Positions 46,365-56,690 of a DNA stretch of 64,000 nt are shown here, in pieces (within the stretch, counting starts at the first letter, position 1; the number at the start of each line of letters is the position of its first letter). Under the pieces are notes generated by a model. It saw only the letters and a list, made by a program, of their open reading frames with translations. It was not told the origin of the DNA and searched no databases. The stretch lies in NCBI RefSeq assembly GCF_016801865.2, contig NC_068938.1, positions 114,726,615-114,790,614 on the forward strand. Reading direction: 5' to 3'. This DNA comes from Culex pipiens pallens. Lineage: Eukaryota > Arthropoda > Insecta > Diptera > Culicidae. The translations under genes and the position numbers were made by a program.

Positions 46365-47870
46365 GTGTGTTGTATTTTATTATTCCCGTGTTAGGTCGTT
46401 GCAAATATTTTTCAAAGTTTATGCCCCCCCCCTTTTCAAAATCAATTTGAAAAATCAGGGGGTGGCAACATATATTTTCAAAATATTTCAAAATTTTAAA
46501 GGAAATAGCGTGAGGAATTAAGAATACATTTTCCAGCGTTTAAAATCATATTTCGCATGTCTGGGATCGATCAAAAATAATTTAAATTTTTGTGGAGTTC
46601 CAATGTACAGCACCGCAAAAAGTTTTTTTTTATATGTTTTAGGGAACCTCAATTGCCAACTTTTCAGAAATTTCAAGGTTGTGCGACCGAGTTATGAATT
46701 TTTGAATCAATACTATTCTTTTCAAAAAATTGAAATATTATTCGCAAAAAAATTTCAACTTCATTTTTCGATGTGAAATCCTTGTTCTGTGACCGTGTTA
46801 TGAATTTTTGAATCAATACTATTTAAAAAAAATGAAATATTGTTCGCAAAAAATTTTCAACTTCATTTTTCGATGTAAAATCAAATTTGTAATCAAAAAG
46901 TATTTCAGTGAAATTTTGATGAAGTGCACCGTTTTCAAGTTAAAGCCATTTTTAGGTAACTTTTTTGAAAATAATCACAGTTTTTAATTTTTTAACCCTC
47001 TACTGTTCAGGAAGTCATTTTGAGCAACTTTTGTTCTACGAAAAATTTCACTTCTCTTGTTTAATGTTTTCTTGTTTAATATTTAGTATTTTAATTTTCA
47101 TTTATCTTGTTTAGTTTATGTTTGTTTTTTTTTTTGTAGTATTTGGCCTATTCTACCACCTAATATAATTATATTTTGCCTATCTAATTTTTTTATGTTT
47201 TTACAGTCACTTTTTCAATTTTTTACTTGTTTTTCGCATTTTCTGCTATAAAATGGCACCATTATCATTTATATTGTAAAAAAATGCGTAGAGGCATAGT
47301 CTGGGACACTACAAAAATTACTGCATACTTATTTTTACTTAAAATATAGGAAATGTTAGTAAAAATCACAGCCAAAGTTGACCCCTAAAAAAATGACATT
47401 TTTAAAAACATTGGCAAAGTCACATAAAACAAGTAAAACTTCCAACCCTAATTTTTTCTAAAATTTTAAGAGTTTTTCTTTCCAATGCATTTTAAAGATC
47501 AAAAATTGGTTGAAAAATGGATTTTTGGCAATTTTTCAGATCGAAGCCCGTCTAAAGGCGGGGTTAGGTTGTAGAGGGTTAAATTAGTGCATTTGCCGAA
47601 GACACCAAATCGATTCAAAAAATTTTTCAAAAGATACAGATTTTTGAATTTTTATAAATCATTTTTGTTTGGACAGCAGTCAAATTTGTAAGGAAAATTA
47701 TATGGACAAACTAATGATGCAAAATGGCATCTTTGGGCATACCGAAGGCACCAAAAAAGTTTCAGTCGGATTAAAAAATACAAAATAAAAATCGAATTAT
47801 CGAAATCTGAGAGAATTGCTCAGTATCATTTAAATTGATGAAAAATCAGTAGATGCATATGATGGGACAG
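46365..47870. repeat. Dispersed AT-rich repeat, copy C
   Basis: It shares with copies A and B the segment 'gaagacaccaaatcgattc' to 'caaaagatacagatttttg' (47598-47650), 'gtttcagtcggattaaaaaa' and 'tgcaccgttttcaagt' (46923). The internal order and orientation differ from copy A, so the family is rearranged. It is non-coding. Confidence 0.6.
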
Positions 47871-49010
47871 TACAAATTTACTGCATACTTATTTCCATAT
47901 GAAATATAGTTAATGTTAGTGAAAAACAACAACCAAAGTTATCCCCAGTAAAATGTCTCTAGAGTTCTACTTTTCAATGTTTTTTTAAAGATCTAAAATG
48001 GATTTAAAATGGATATTTGGCTACTAACCTTTTTTCAAATCGATTAGCATGATTGACACAACAGTGACTGGCTTTCGGAGATAAATGGTATTCAACATTT
48101 GAAAAGAATCTTTGAGAATTGTCACTTTTTGCAGACATTAGCCATCTTGCTCTTTAAATCATTATGATAGGCTTGTGGCAGAATTCTCGCGCAAAATATT
48201 TTATACAATTTTGAGTTCCTTGAGCTTTGCAAGACATGCCACTTAACATCTAACAGTTTCTTGAATGCATAAAAAAAAAGTTGTTTAACGTTGAATAATG
48301 CTTTACAAAGTGGAAGAACTTTTGTAAAATGGCTTTAAATGCTAAATGTGATATTCAGCACATTTCAAATATATGAAAAAGAATATCTGAACAAACTTAG
48401 GATAAATGTATCCTTCACGCTGGCTTCAACTGCCCCTACTCACAATCGCACAATCTGCACATTGTTCCACACGCAAACCAGCAGCGCGTACAAAAGAGAA
48501 TCCAATTTCCGGTTGCAAAAGTTGCTTATTTTGCCATTCGGGTTGTGTCTGATGCTTTGTTTCATAGCAAAAGTTACCCCAAGGCTGCTATCACACATGT
48601 GTGAAGCAAGAAATGGATGGAATTAATTTCACTACTTCAACAAATACCTGCTCTCCACTACAACTTGTTGTTAGATAATGCTGGCGGAGTTTCCTCCTGT
48701 GCATGTCTGTTGTATTAGCCAACAACAATCATCCACTCACGAGCCAAACCTGACAACGAGCTCATCATGCAAAAAGTTGCAAAGCAGCGGATTGAACTAT
48801 TTTGCTCGGAAACTTTGAATAAGTGTGCAGAAGAAACTTTATTAGCGCTTGGTGAAAAGTTTTGTGATCTGCAACATTTTATGGGGTTGATGTTATAATG
48901 TTATGATTAAAGTTAAACTCGTAACAGTCTTCTGGCGAACAAAACAGCAAACAATTTAAAATAATATTTTTATTGTTGCTGCAACTTTGATGATAAAGGT
49001 ACAATGATTT
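47871..49010. other. Mixed DNA, no gene
   Basis: 48400-48800 is a unique-looking GC-richer segment. The open frame 48339-48626 shows no domain. The rest is AT-rich. Confidence 0.4.
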
Positions 49011-49015
49011 ATATC

Positions 49016-49219
49016 TGTTGAGTACCCCTCGTCTGAGTGCTTAGTCAAATGACAGCACAAATACATTCAACGCACATGATGTAACATACCTTAAATAAAC
49101 CGAGCTTGCGCTCGAGTCGGTCTTTTTTGACCGCTGAACTCCAAACGGACGACATCGTACTTTCTGCTCTGCAAACCTTATCACAACACAACTCTCATCT
49201 CTAAATCCCGGTTGTTTTA
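49016..49219 (+). repeat. 5' LTR
   Basis: It begins TGTTGAGTACCCCTCG and ends CCCGGTTGTTTTA. AATAAA at 49094-49099 may serve as the poly(A) signal. It matches 52862-53064 apart from a small change at the 'gtcggtct(c/t)tttt(tg)acc' site. Confidence 0.94.
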
Positions 49220-49221
49220 AT

Positions 49222-49239
49222 TGGCGACGAAGGAGTGAA
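49222..49239 (+). promoter_or_regulatory. Primer-binding site
   Basis: TGGCGACGAAGGAGTGAA follows the LTR after two bases. TGG complements a tRNA 3' CCA. The TGGCGACGA start resembles the complement of some tRNA-Ser 3' ends; the tRNA identity is an inference. Confidence 0.7.
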
Positions 49240-49404
49240 GAACTACGCGAGCGATTTTTTTTCTTTCGGTGAGTGAAAAGCTGTTTTATTTTGATCCCTG
49301 GATTTGCAGTAATTGAGATTTTTTGTGTTTTTCTTTTTATTTATTTTTTTTCCTTGGAAAATTTGAACTTTGATTTTTTTTAACCTGATTTTTGATACCA
49401 AAAC

Positions 49405-51237
49405 ATGGGTTCGAACGGGTTAGCTACCTCTATTGAGATGTTTAGAAAGGGTACGTCATTTACGGACTGGTCCGATCGACTAGCCTATACCTTTCACGCA
49501 AATCAAGTGCCGGATGATCGTCAGAAATCTCATTTCATGACGATCTGTGGTCCGTTTCTTTTTTCTCAATTAAAATTGCACTACAGCAAAGATGAGCTGG
49601 ATAAGGCCACTTATGCTGATATTGTGTCAAAATTGAAACAAAAATTGGACAAAACGGAGCCGGACTTAGTCCAACGCTTTCGTTTTAGTCAGCGAAACCA
49701 GCAACCTGATGAATCCAATGAGGATTTCGTGCAGGCGGTCAAGATGCAGGCGGAATTCTGTGGTTTTGGGGCGTTTAAGAACGTGGCCATTATGGACAGG
49801 GTCCTGGCGGGTCTTCTTGACGGGAATCTCAAAGAGAATTTGCTGAAGGAGGAAAGTTTGACTTTGGACAAGATGGACAAGTTCATCACAACATGGAACA
49901 TAGCAAAACAAAACGTTAAAGCATTAAACAATCAACCTGGAGAATCTCAATTGGGACAGTACAGTTACTTTACACCAGAACAAATTCATTACATTCAAAA
50001 GACAACAACACAAAGGCAAGGGTCTTCACGGTACGGAAATTACAGACAAAATGATGGGTTGCAAGGGCAAAATTTTCCAGAAAGGCGAAACAATTCCAGA
50101 TTTCAGCCTTATAAAAACTACAATTCTGATTCTCAAGTTTACACTAACCGAAGGTTCAATAACCAAACACAACAACAAAGGTATTTTGACAAAAGCTATG
50201 ATAGGAGATATCCTCAGACTAGAATTTCGTGTGATTTTTGTGGAAAAATGGGTCATTCTAAGCAAAATTGCTTCAAACTTGATTACTTCAACAGACAATT
50301 TGTGAATTTCATGGGTGAGAGTACTGCAGATGATTATTCCTGCAATGAAGGTGGTGAAATTGAGTACGCAAATGCGGAAATGTTCAACCAAACAGAAAAC
50401 TTTCAAGATAATAATGACCAATGCATGAAAATTTTTACTGTTTTGAACACAACATATGTTAAGCTGGATGAAACACAAATAGAGGACCAAATGGTTGATT
50501 TTGAAGTTGATGTTAGTTGCTTGTTGAATGACAGCACATTTTCTATACCAATTGATGATGATAGTTATGCTGACATTGAATTGAAAAGTTTGTTTACCCC
50601 GAATTGGGAGGATGATTCGATTTTGGATTTGAACGATTTGTTTGATAAAACTTGTTATAATATTGATGAAAATTGTGATGATGCCCTGAATTGGGATGAA
50701 AATTTGTTTTGTGGTTTTGGATTTTTACATGATGAGAACATGGAAGGTGGTGAATGTGAGAATGTAGGTTTTAATGAACTTTTAGCAGATGTCAGCGTGA
50801 GTTTTGAAGGTGCCCCAAATTGGGAAGAAAATGTTGTGTGTGGTTTGAATAATTTATTTTTGTATGACGATGTTTTGGATATGAAACAAGATGTGATGTT
50901 GGAAAATAACGTGGGTTCGATTGAACATAATTTTGATACCAAAAGGAATATTTCAAGCAATGCAATAGCAGCAAATTTATATTATACCTCAAATTGGGAA
51001 GACAGTGACAATTTTGATTTGGAATGTTTATTTACCACTAATGTTAACTCAAATCAAGCAAATCTTGATAACTGTGAGAGTTCGGACAAAAAGCTGCTGA
51101 TTGGCAATGATGGTTGTGGAATTGAGTGTTGTATTGATGATGTTCAGAATTTGATTTTAACCCCAATTTGGGGAATGTTTCAAGAAAGTTCGGAAAGTGT
51201 TTGTTTCGGAAAAGTATTATTTGACGAAGTTTCTTAG
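49405..51237 (+). CDS. gag: Gag polyprotein with acidic C-terminal extension
   Basis: 610 residues. The ATG at 49405 is the first after the LTR and has a good context (AACATGG). Residues about 10-175 form a Ty3/gypsy-type capsid region: FTDWSDRLAYTFHANQV, then RFRFSQRNQQPDESNEDFV, AEFCGFGAFKN, DRVLAGLLDGN and SLTLDKMDK. A Gln/Asn/Arg-rich, RNA-binding-like stretch follows (180-275), then a zinc knuckle C276-C279-H284-C289. Where protease normally follows, residues about 366-383 (DFEVDVSCLLNDSTFSIP) vaguely recall a protease start but lack D-S/T-G. Residues 384-610 are very acidic, with motif N-W-E/D at 400, 429, 472 and 530, each followed by a leucine/phenylalanine-rich cluster. It ends at UAG. 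Confidence 0.93.
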   Translation: MGSNGLATSIEMFRKGTSFTDWSDRLAYTFHANQVPDDRQKSHFMTICGPFLFSQLKLHYSKDELDKATYADIVSKLKQKLDKTEPDLVQRFRFSQRNQQPDESNEDFVQAVKMQAEFCGFGAFKNVAIMDRVLAGLLDGNLKENLLKEESLTLDKMDKFITTWNIAKQNVKALNNQPGESQLGQYSYFTPEQIHYIQKTTTQRQGSSRYGNYRQNDGLQGQNFPERRNNSRFQPYKNYNSDSQVYTNRRFNNQTQQQRYFDKSYDRRYPQTRISCDFCGKMGHSKQNCFKLDYFNRQFVNFMGESTADDYSCNEGGEIEYANAEMFNQTENFQDNNDQCMKIFTVLNTTYVKLDETQIEDQMVDFEVDVSCLLNDSTFSIPIDDDSYADIELKSLFTPNWEDDSILDLNDLFDKTCYNIDENCDDALNWDENLFCGFGFLHDENMEGGECENVGFNELLADVSVSFEGAPNWEENVVCGLNNLFLYDDVLDMKQDVMLENNVGSIEHNFDTKRNISSNAIAANLYYTSNWEDSDNFDLECLFTTNVNSNQANLDNCESSDKKLLIGNDGCGIECCIDDVQNLILTPIWGMFQESSESVCFGKVLFDEVS

Positions 51238-52758
51238 ATGTCAGAGCGAAAAGGTAGTAGTTTAAGTTTAACGCTATGTAAATCTAATTTGAAAAACGAG
51301 CATGATATGCAAGACATTGAATTGATGATAATATTTTTGATTATGATTACTGTAATTTTTTGCCAAAATGGGTTTAAAGCTATACAAATTTCGTTGTTTC
51401 TGTACAAATTGATGACTGATATTTTGACGAGCATTGCAAATTTGCAATTTATTTTGATTTTGAGTAAAGGATGTGCTAAAAAGTTAGACAATCGCTTTGT
51501 TGACAATTTTTGTGGTCGGCATGATCAAAAATTTGTGGACGATTGCTGGTTGTTAAATGACAAAGTTGGCAAAACGCTATTTTTTCAAAGCGGGAAATTG
51601 AAATGTTTACAAGTCATCTATGCCAAATCATTAAATCTGTTTTTGAAAAGTCATATTTGTTACACAATTGAGAAACAACAAATGTTGAACAGGAATCTTT
51701 TTAAAAGCATCAAACCAAAGCTGTTGGTTTGTTTGCTTGAAAGTAATCGTTTGCTGGACAGTTTGGCAATAGTCATTGTGTTATTCATATTTTTGAGTTT
51801 AGTTTTCTCAATTTGTTTGCTAAGAAATCTTATTCGCGGGCTGACGAAAGTGACGAATGGAGAATTCCATAATTTTAGTGTGTTGGTCATTTGTTCAAAT
51901 CTGTGCATTTATTTTATTCAAGACGATGATGGTCTGTCATGGAAATTTAGTTTAATTTCAAATAATTATGTGTGCAATGGTACATTGAATGAAAAGCAGA
52001 TTATAAACAAGTTAAACTATAGCATACCTAAAACTAAAACTTTTCAAGAGAAGTGTTTGACAGATGATCAGATAGTAGATGTGGAAACTCAATGGTTTCA
52101 ATGGATTTTTTTTGAAAGGGTGGTGAATGAGGTAGTCTCTTTAACTTGGGACATGCCTAGCATTTATTTTCATAATATAGATCAAAATATCTTGATTCCA
52201 TGCAGTGTTTGCATTAGTTCTCAATCGAAAATCCACAATAGTGATGAATTACTTGTTGTTTCAAGGTCTATTGGCTTTGTTCACAGGCTGATATGCTGGA
52301 TTTCTGTCCTGAGTTTTAGAGTTGTTTTTACAGTTTTCATTATAAATGTCCTAAAACAATTTTATTTGTATTTTAAACAGATACTCGTACAACACGGTTC
52401 CCAGTGGAGCGAGGACAAGAAAACGCGATGGCGCCTAGTAGCACGAATCGTCGTGTTGTGGACTCGAAGGAGTTGTGCTGTTCGTGGTGATTGGCAATCA
52501 AAGAAGTTGCTGGTGGAGTGCAGCAAACGAAATGACCTTCTACTGAAGACGAAATGCGAAACAACATGGAGATTTCGAACGAGGACACGGGTGGTGCTGG
52601 ATGCGGCAGAAACCGTCCGTTTAGGGATGTCTCTGAACGGAAAGGAACAAAACGTAAAAAACGTAAAAGGAATACTTCTAACAGTGAAATTATCTGAGGT
52701 GAAGACTTTTTTACAATTCCTGAACACTAATTTCTTTCGAATTAGAACAAAACGTTGA
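51238..52758 (+). CDS. ORF2, membrane-segment protein of unknown function in pol position
   Basis: 506 codons, starting ATG directly after the gag UAG and in the same frame. Hydrophobic segments occur at residues about 27-46 (IELMIIFLIMITVIFC), 172-196 (LLDSLAIVIVLFIFLSLVFS) and 347-372 (FVHRLICWISVLSFRVVFTV). Between them are Cys-containing loops and possible N-glycosylation sites (N-F-S, N-G-T, N-Y-S). The last 120 residues are basic (Arg/Lys/Trp-rich) and overlap another frame (52574-52694) reading GCGRNRPFRDVSERKGTKRK, which may be residue of a pol C-terminus. It could be an envelope-like gene, a new accessory protein or an uninterrupted chance ORF; the length argues against chance. Function unknown. 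Confidence 0.75.
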   Translation: MSERKGSSLSLTLCKSNLKNEHDMQDIELMIIFLIMITVIFCQNGFKAIQISLFLYKLMTDILTSIANLQFILILSKGCAKKLDNRFVDNFCGRHDQKFVDDCWLLNDKVGKTLFFQSGKLKCLQVIYAKSLNLFLKSHICYTIEKQQMLNRNLFKSIKPKLLVCLLESNRLLDSLAIVIVLFIFLSLVFSICLLRNLIRGLTKVTNGEFHNFSVLVICSNLCIYFIQDDDGLSWKFSLISNNYVCNGTLNEKQIINKLNYSIPKTKTFQEKCLTDDQIVDVETQWFQWIFFERVVNEVVSLTWDMPSIYFHNIDQNILIPCSVCISSQSKIHNSDELLVVSRSIGFVHRLICWISVLSFRVVFTVFIINVLKQFYLYFKQILVQHGSQWSEDKKTRWRLVARIVVLWTRRSCAVRGDWQSKKLLVECSKRNDLLLKTKCETTWRFRTRTRVVLDAAETVRLGMSLNGKEQNVKNVKGILLTVKLSEVKTFLQFLNTNFFRIRTKR

Positions 52759-52847
52759 ATTAGATTTTTGTTTGTTACTTAACTTTGCTTTATATAAATT
52801 ACATTGTTATCATTTCATTAATGAGTTCGTTAACTTTAGTTTTAAGT

Positions 52848-52860
52848 AAAGGGGGGAGGA
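52848..52860 (+). promoter_or_regulatory. Polypurine tract
   Basis: AAAGGGGGGAGGA ends one base before the 3' LTR, in the position used to prime plus-strand synthesis. Confidence 0.88.
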
Positions 52861-52861
52861 C

Positions 52862-53064
52862 TGTTGAGTACCCCTCGTCTGAGTGCTTAGTCAAATGACA
52901 GCACAAATACATTCAACGCACATGATGTAACATACCTTAAATAAACCGAGCTTGCGCTCGAGTCGGTCTCTTTTACCGCTGAACTCCAAACGGACGACAT
53001 CGTACTTTCTGCTCTGCAAACCTTATCACAACACAACTCTCATCTCTAAATCCCGGTTGTTTTA
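52862..53064 (+). repeat. 3' LTR
   Basis: It begins TGTTGAGTACCCCTCG and ends CCCGGTTGTTTTA, almost identical to 49016-49219. It is followed by the target duplication ATATC. If the LTR end is set one base later, the duplication is TATC. Confidence 0.94.
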
Positions 53065-53065
53065 A

Positions 53066-53480
53066 TATCGTCGTGATCGTGCTATCTTAGGCGCCATTTG
53101 TGCAAATTTTTATGCCTCACTTTTTGATATTCATAGTTCCCCGAAATTCGATTTAAATCCTGAGATATTCAGCAAAAACCGGGAAAACTCTGTGCATTGT
53201 TATCACTTTTCATATTGAGGGTGCACAACAATCAAGGAAGTTGTTGTCTTCTTATTCCAAAATTGTCAACATGCGGACCCAATCCTGTAACAATTTGATG
53301 AATCAAAAAATATATCGAAGGTTTCTGCAGTTTTGAAGATAATAAAATGTATCTAACATAAATCTTGGTGCAAAAGCTTGGGTTGATGTGCTCCGTTAAC
53401 GATTATTAATGATATCAATGATCTGATTGTGCTATCTTAACACACCCCGCAAATTGCTGCAACTTGCCAAAGGGAATTTA
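53066..53480. mobile_element. Diverged fragment of the 16671-17172 MITE family
   Basis: TGATCGTGCTATCTTAGGCG, 'ttcgatttaaatcctgagat' and 'gtgcattgttatcacttt' follow the order of 42700-42860. A second end-like motif 'gattgtgctatcttaa' lies near 53428. The LTR element is inserted at its left edge. Confidence 0.65.
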
Positions 53481-54578
53481 GCCATAAGCTTGGAAATTAT
53501 TCTTCCATCGATGTGATTAGCTTTAAAAGAGTAACCCAAAAATAGATACAAATCCATTAGAGTCCACTGACATAGCAGAGCACAACTTGTCAACTTCAAA
53601 ACTGCTCGCTGATAGGTATCTTTCCCACCGGAAGCTTGGCAGCAAGAAACGTTTCTTTCTTCTGTATCATCTTGGCGTTCCGACGACGTGTCAAAAGAGC
53701 TGTCTACCCAGCGCGCAAATGTGTTCCCTGACGCAATTTCGCTCGAATGCCTCTCAAAGGATGCACGCTCAATTTAGCGGGAATCGAAGTGAGGCGAAGT
53801 TCTAATTAACCTTGTCAGTCAGTCAGCCAAGCCAGCCAGCTTCTTGACAACTAGGATTATATTTAGAATTTATAGGAATCCAGCATCCTGTTAAGCCTTT
53901 TTATCTAATCCTGGTCTGGTTCCGTCGAAACAACAGCAACGGAAGTGAACCCCGATGGCCTGCGTCAGTCAGTCATCACAGCTATACCGGCTAACAGAGC
54001 GTATTTGCATATAGATGAAGATGAGCCTGCAAAAGCTCAGTCATCGGCTAGCTGACAGCGGGCTTGTGTGATGTTCATTTATCCGGTCGGGGTTCAGTTT
54101 GTCAAAACTGTCAGTATTAGCATGCATAATTTAACTCCAGCTACAGCGTGAACATGATCAGCAGCTTGAAGCTTTGGCGTTGGACTTGAACTGCTAACTA
54201 TTTACATGAAGGCTTACTAACGATACCACATTTTGCTATACATGGAAATTGAAACACTTTTAAGCGTTTATATAACATTCAAGAAGTAAATACTTCTTAC
54301 TTTATTGTGCCTAGTTGTCCGTTTGAACCATACATCAGTAATTTCAATGTATTATTCCCTCATAGATTAATTAGTAAAAAATTAAATAAAAATACTCAAA
54401 TGAAGACTCCAATTACACAATACAGAATTTAATATAAAAATGTCAACCAATTGAAAGAAATGTCTCCTTCATAACTGAAAATATAATCATCTTTGGAAGA
54501 TCATTTAAAAATTTGCTATTTGCTTCGTAGCTGCCGCTAAAAAATCACGGTATGAAAAATATTTCAACAATAACGCGT
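53481..54578. other. Unique-looking DNA then AT-rich DNA
   Basis: 53560-54180 has balanced composition with no domain-bearing frame. 54180-54578 is AT-rich. Confidence 0.4.
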
Positions 54579-54813
54579 ACACACAAAAAAATATTTCCGA
54601 ATGTTACATCATTTATGATGTAACACTTTTGCACGTCATTAAACATTTAAGTTCAAATGCAATTTGATGTAAATTTGCAACAAATTATACGTAAAAACAT
54701 CATTTTACATGTGATTCAACCGTTTACGTCGAATCTCAAGTTTACATCAACTGAGTTTACATGTGATTCATTTTTTACATGTCGAGTAAATTCACATATT
54801 TTTTTTCTGTGTA
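54579..54813. mobile_element. MITE with ACACA(G)AAAAAAAT ends, copy 2
   Basis: It is the reverse-oriented partner of 46169-46364, about 40 bp longer because of extra 'tttacatgtgattca' units near 54705 and 54755. The internal palindrome TTACATCATTTATGATGTAA is conserved. Confidence 0.85.
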
Positions 54814-54989
54814 GACTTCACCCAAAACTGGGCAGGACTCGTCTGAGAGATCATAGAGCTATCGAGGCGCAATCTCACACACACTAGCACACCATTTGTT
54901 TTGCTGGCCGGTACAAAATTTAACCTCACTTTTTTTCGTGTACGTACACGTAATACATGCGCACGTAGATAACTCTATTGGTCACATTT

Positions 54990-55150
54990 ACGAACACAAA
55001 GAACAAAGCACGAGATGGCCAAGAGAATGATGCTCTCAAGTTAAAAAAAAATTATGTGTCGTCTACCGGAATCGAACCAGGGACCTTCGGCAGACTAACT
55101 AAAGTTAACTGCAGAGCAATTCCAGCTCAAATTAGGAATTTTTCTGATAC
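54990..55150 (-). mobile_element. tRNA-like SINE remnant
   Basis: On the minus strand GTCTGCCGAAGGTCCCTGGT continues to TCGATTCCGGTAGACG, a B box and T-arm. A similar GCCGAAGGTC..GGGTTCGA pattern occurs in the arms of 36656-38911. The cloverleaf is incomplete. Confidence 0.45.
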
Positions 55151-56690
55151 TTTTGTACTCGACCCTCTCCGATTTTAATGAAACTTTGTAGACATTACGG
55201 TGGTCCAAATCCGGGCTTTTCGGGGTTACCTCCTGAACTCAAAGATTGACCCATCACTAGGCTAAATTCAATAAAAAATCAAGACACCATTTTTACGGAT
55301 TTTTTCGTTGAAAAGTTACTAGCTTCTGAAAATTACCATTTTTGCAAAGAGAGTAAAAAAAGAAGCTGATTTTTAACTGGTAACATCCAGTATCCTTGGA
55401 AACGAACTTGATTAATAGATGAAAATAAACATTTTTGCAATTCCGTCGTAAAACTACTTACTTTTCCTGTCATTCTTGAACGACGAAACAGCCTACTTTT
55501 CTGTACCAAAAATAACAGAATCGAATATTAACCCTTTTCAAAACAAATGCTGAAAAGTTCTACTCTTCAGCACTGAAATGGATGCTGAAAAGTTGAACTT
55601 TTCAGCACTTGTTAGGAAAAGTTATACTTTTCAACATTTTTTTTATTTGATCGATTCATTGACATTTGTCCTATAATTCTGTCCAAAGGGTGTTTTTCGG
55701 AATTGCAAAAAACGTTGTATGGAACTCGTTGCAAAACTTGATTTTTCATCACTCGTCGTATTTATCTAACTCGGTGAACCTCGTTAGATAAATGTACGAC
55801 TCGTGCTGAAAAAATCCTCTTTTTGCAACTTGTTGCATAAACTACTATTTTAAGCATGTTTCTATTGTAAAATTTACTCAGAAACACGAATATGACCAAA
55901 TTTTCACCAGAAAATGGGATCCAAGGGGTCTCCCGAGCAAAAACTTACAACCAAAAAAATCACTAAAAGAAAAAGTGTAAATTTAATGTGTTAAACTACC
56001 TTACCCAAAGCGTTCTCAGTCTTAAATGGTAGTTCCAGATGTACCCTACAAGATTCAGGTCGAATTAAGCTGATATCTGGATGGAACACTTTTTTATTTG
56101 AGTTTGAAAATTGTGCTTTTTTCACTAAAACTTCTTCAGATTATCAAATTTGGATGTTTCACACCGCATTTTGTTGCCTTTTTAAGCCTGTTCAGATGCA
56201 TTTAGAATTTTGAAATTTAGTTGAATTTTGACATTTTAAGATTTTTGATGTTATTGAAGCATAAAACTTTGTCTCCCGATTTGCCCAACTTACCATTGAC
56301 CTAAAGTGCTCATATTTAAACTAGATGCTAGTTTGATATGTACAAACAACCCTTGAAAATTTCAGACACATTGGTGAGGTCCATTCGAGATGGATATGCT
56401 TTGCTCGTGGACTCGCTCTTAATTACATTACTTATAACTGAAAATAGGATTATTTTTTCAGTGTAATCAAAGCCAAAATTTTGGAAAATCGGTCGAGCTT
56501 TGTTGGAGATTTGATGAAATCTGAAACTTCGCTGAACACATTTGTTTTGATGGTGTGAGTTGATAGCATTATTCTTTTGGGTTATGACTCAATTAGGAAG
56601 TTAGAAGGCGTGCACTGTATACATTTTTTTTCACATTTCGATGCCGTCGTCGATTTTGTTCAGGGAAAATCAACGAAGACCTTGTAAACA
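55151..56690. other. AT-rich repeat-derived DNA
   Basis: It starts with a GGTGGTCCAAATCCGGGCTT end at 55200 like the MITE at 20452-20876; its partner end was not found. The CAGCA(C/T)TT(T)-type words at 55550-55620 are short local repeats. No gene was seen. Confidence 0.45.

Larger units (their letters stand above)
49016..53064 (+). mobile_element. Young LTR retrotransposon (Ty3/gypsy, Mag-like) with gag but no pol
   Basis: Two LTRs of about 204 bp differ only near 49128/52974. ATATC flanks the whole element (49011-49015 and 53065-53069). A primer-binding site and a polypurine tract are in place. Between the LTRs are only two ORFs: a Gag (49405-51237) and, in the same frame after one UAG, a 506-codon ORF with membrane segments (51238-52758). 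No reverse transcriptase, RNase H or integrase motif is present in any frame, so movement would need enzymes from another element. It is inserted at the edge of a MITE-related sequence (53066-53480). Confidence 0.92.

Noticed and set aside
50026..50490. 154-codon minus-strand ORF opposite gag
   Set aside because: It is an antisense shadow of an intact gag with zinc knuckle.
49016..53064. Endogenous retrovirus with a true env gene
   Set aside because: ORF2 has membrane segments, but no furin-type site, fusion peptide or known envelope family was recognised and no pol is present. The envelope idea is kept only as one possibility.
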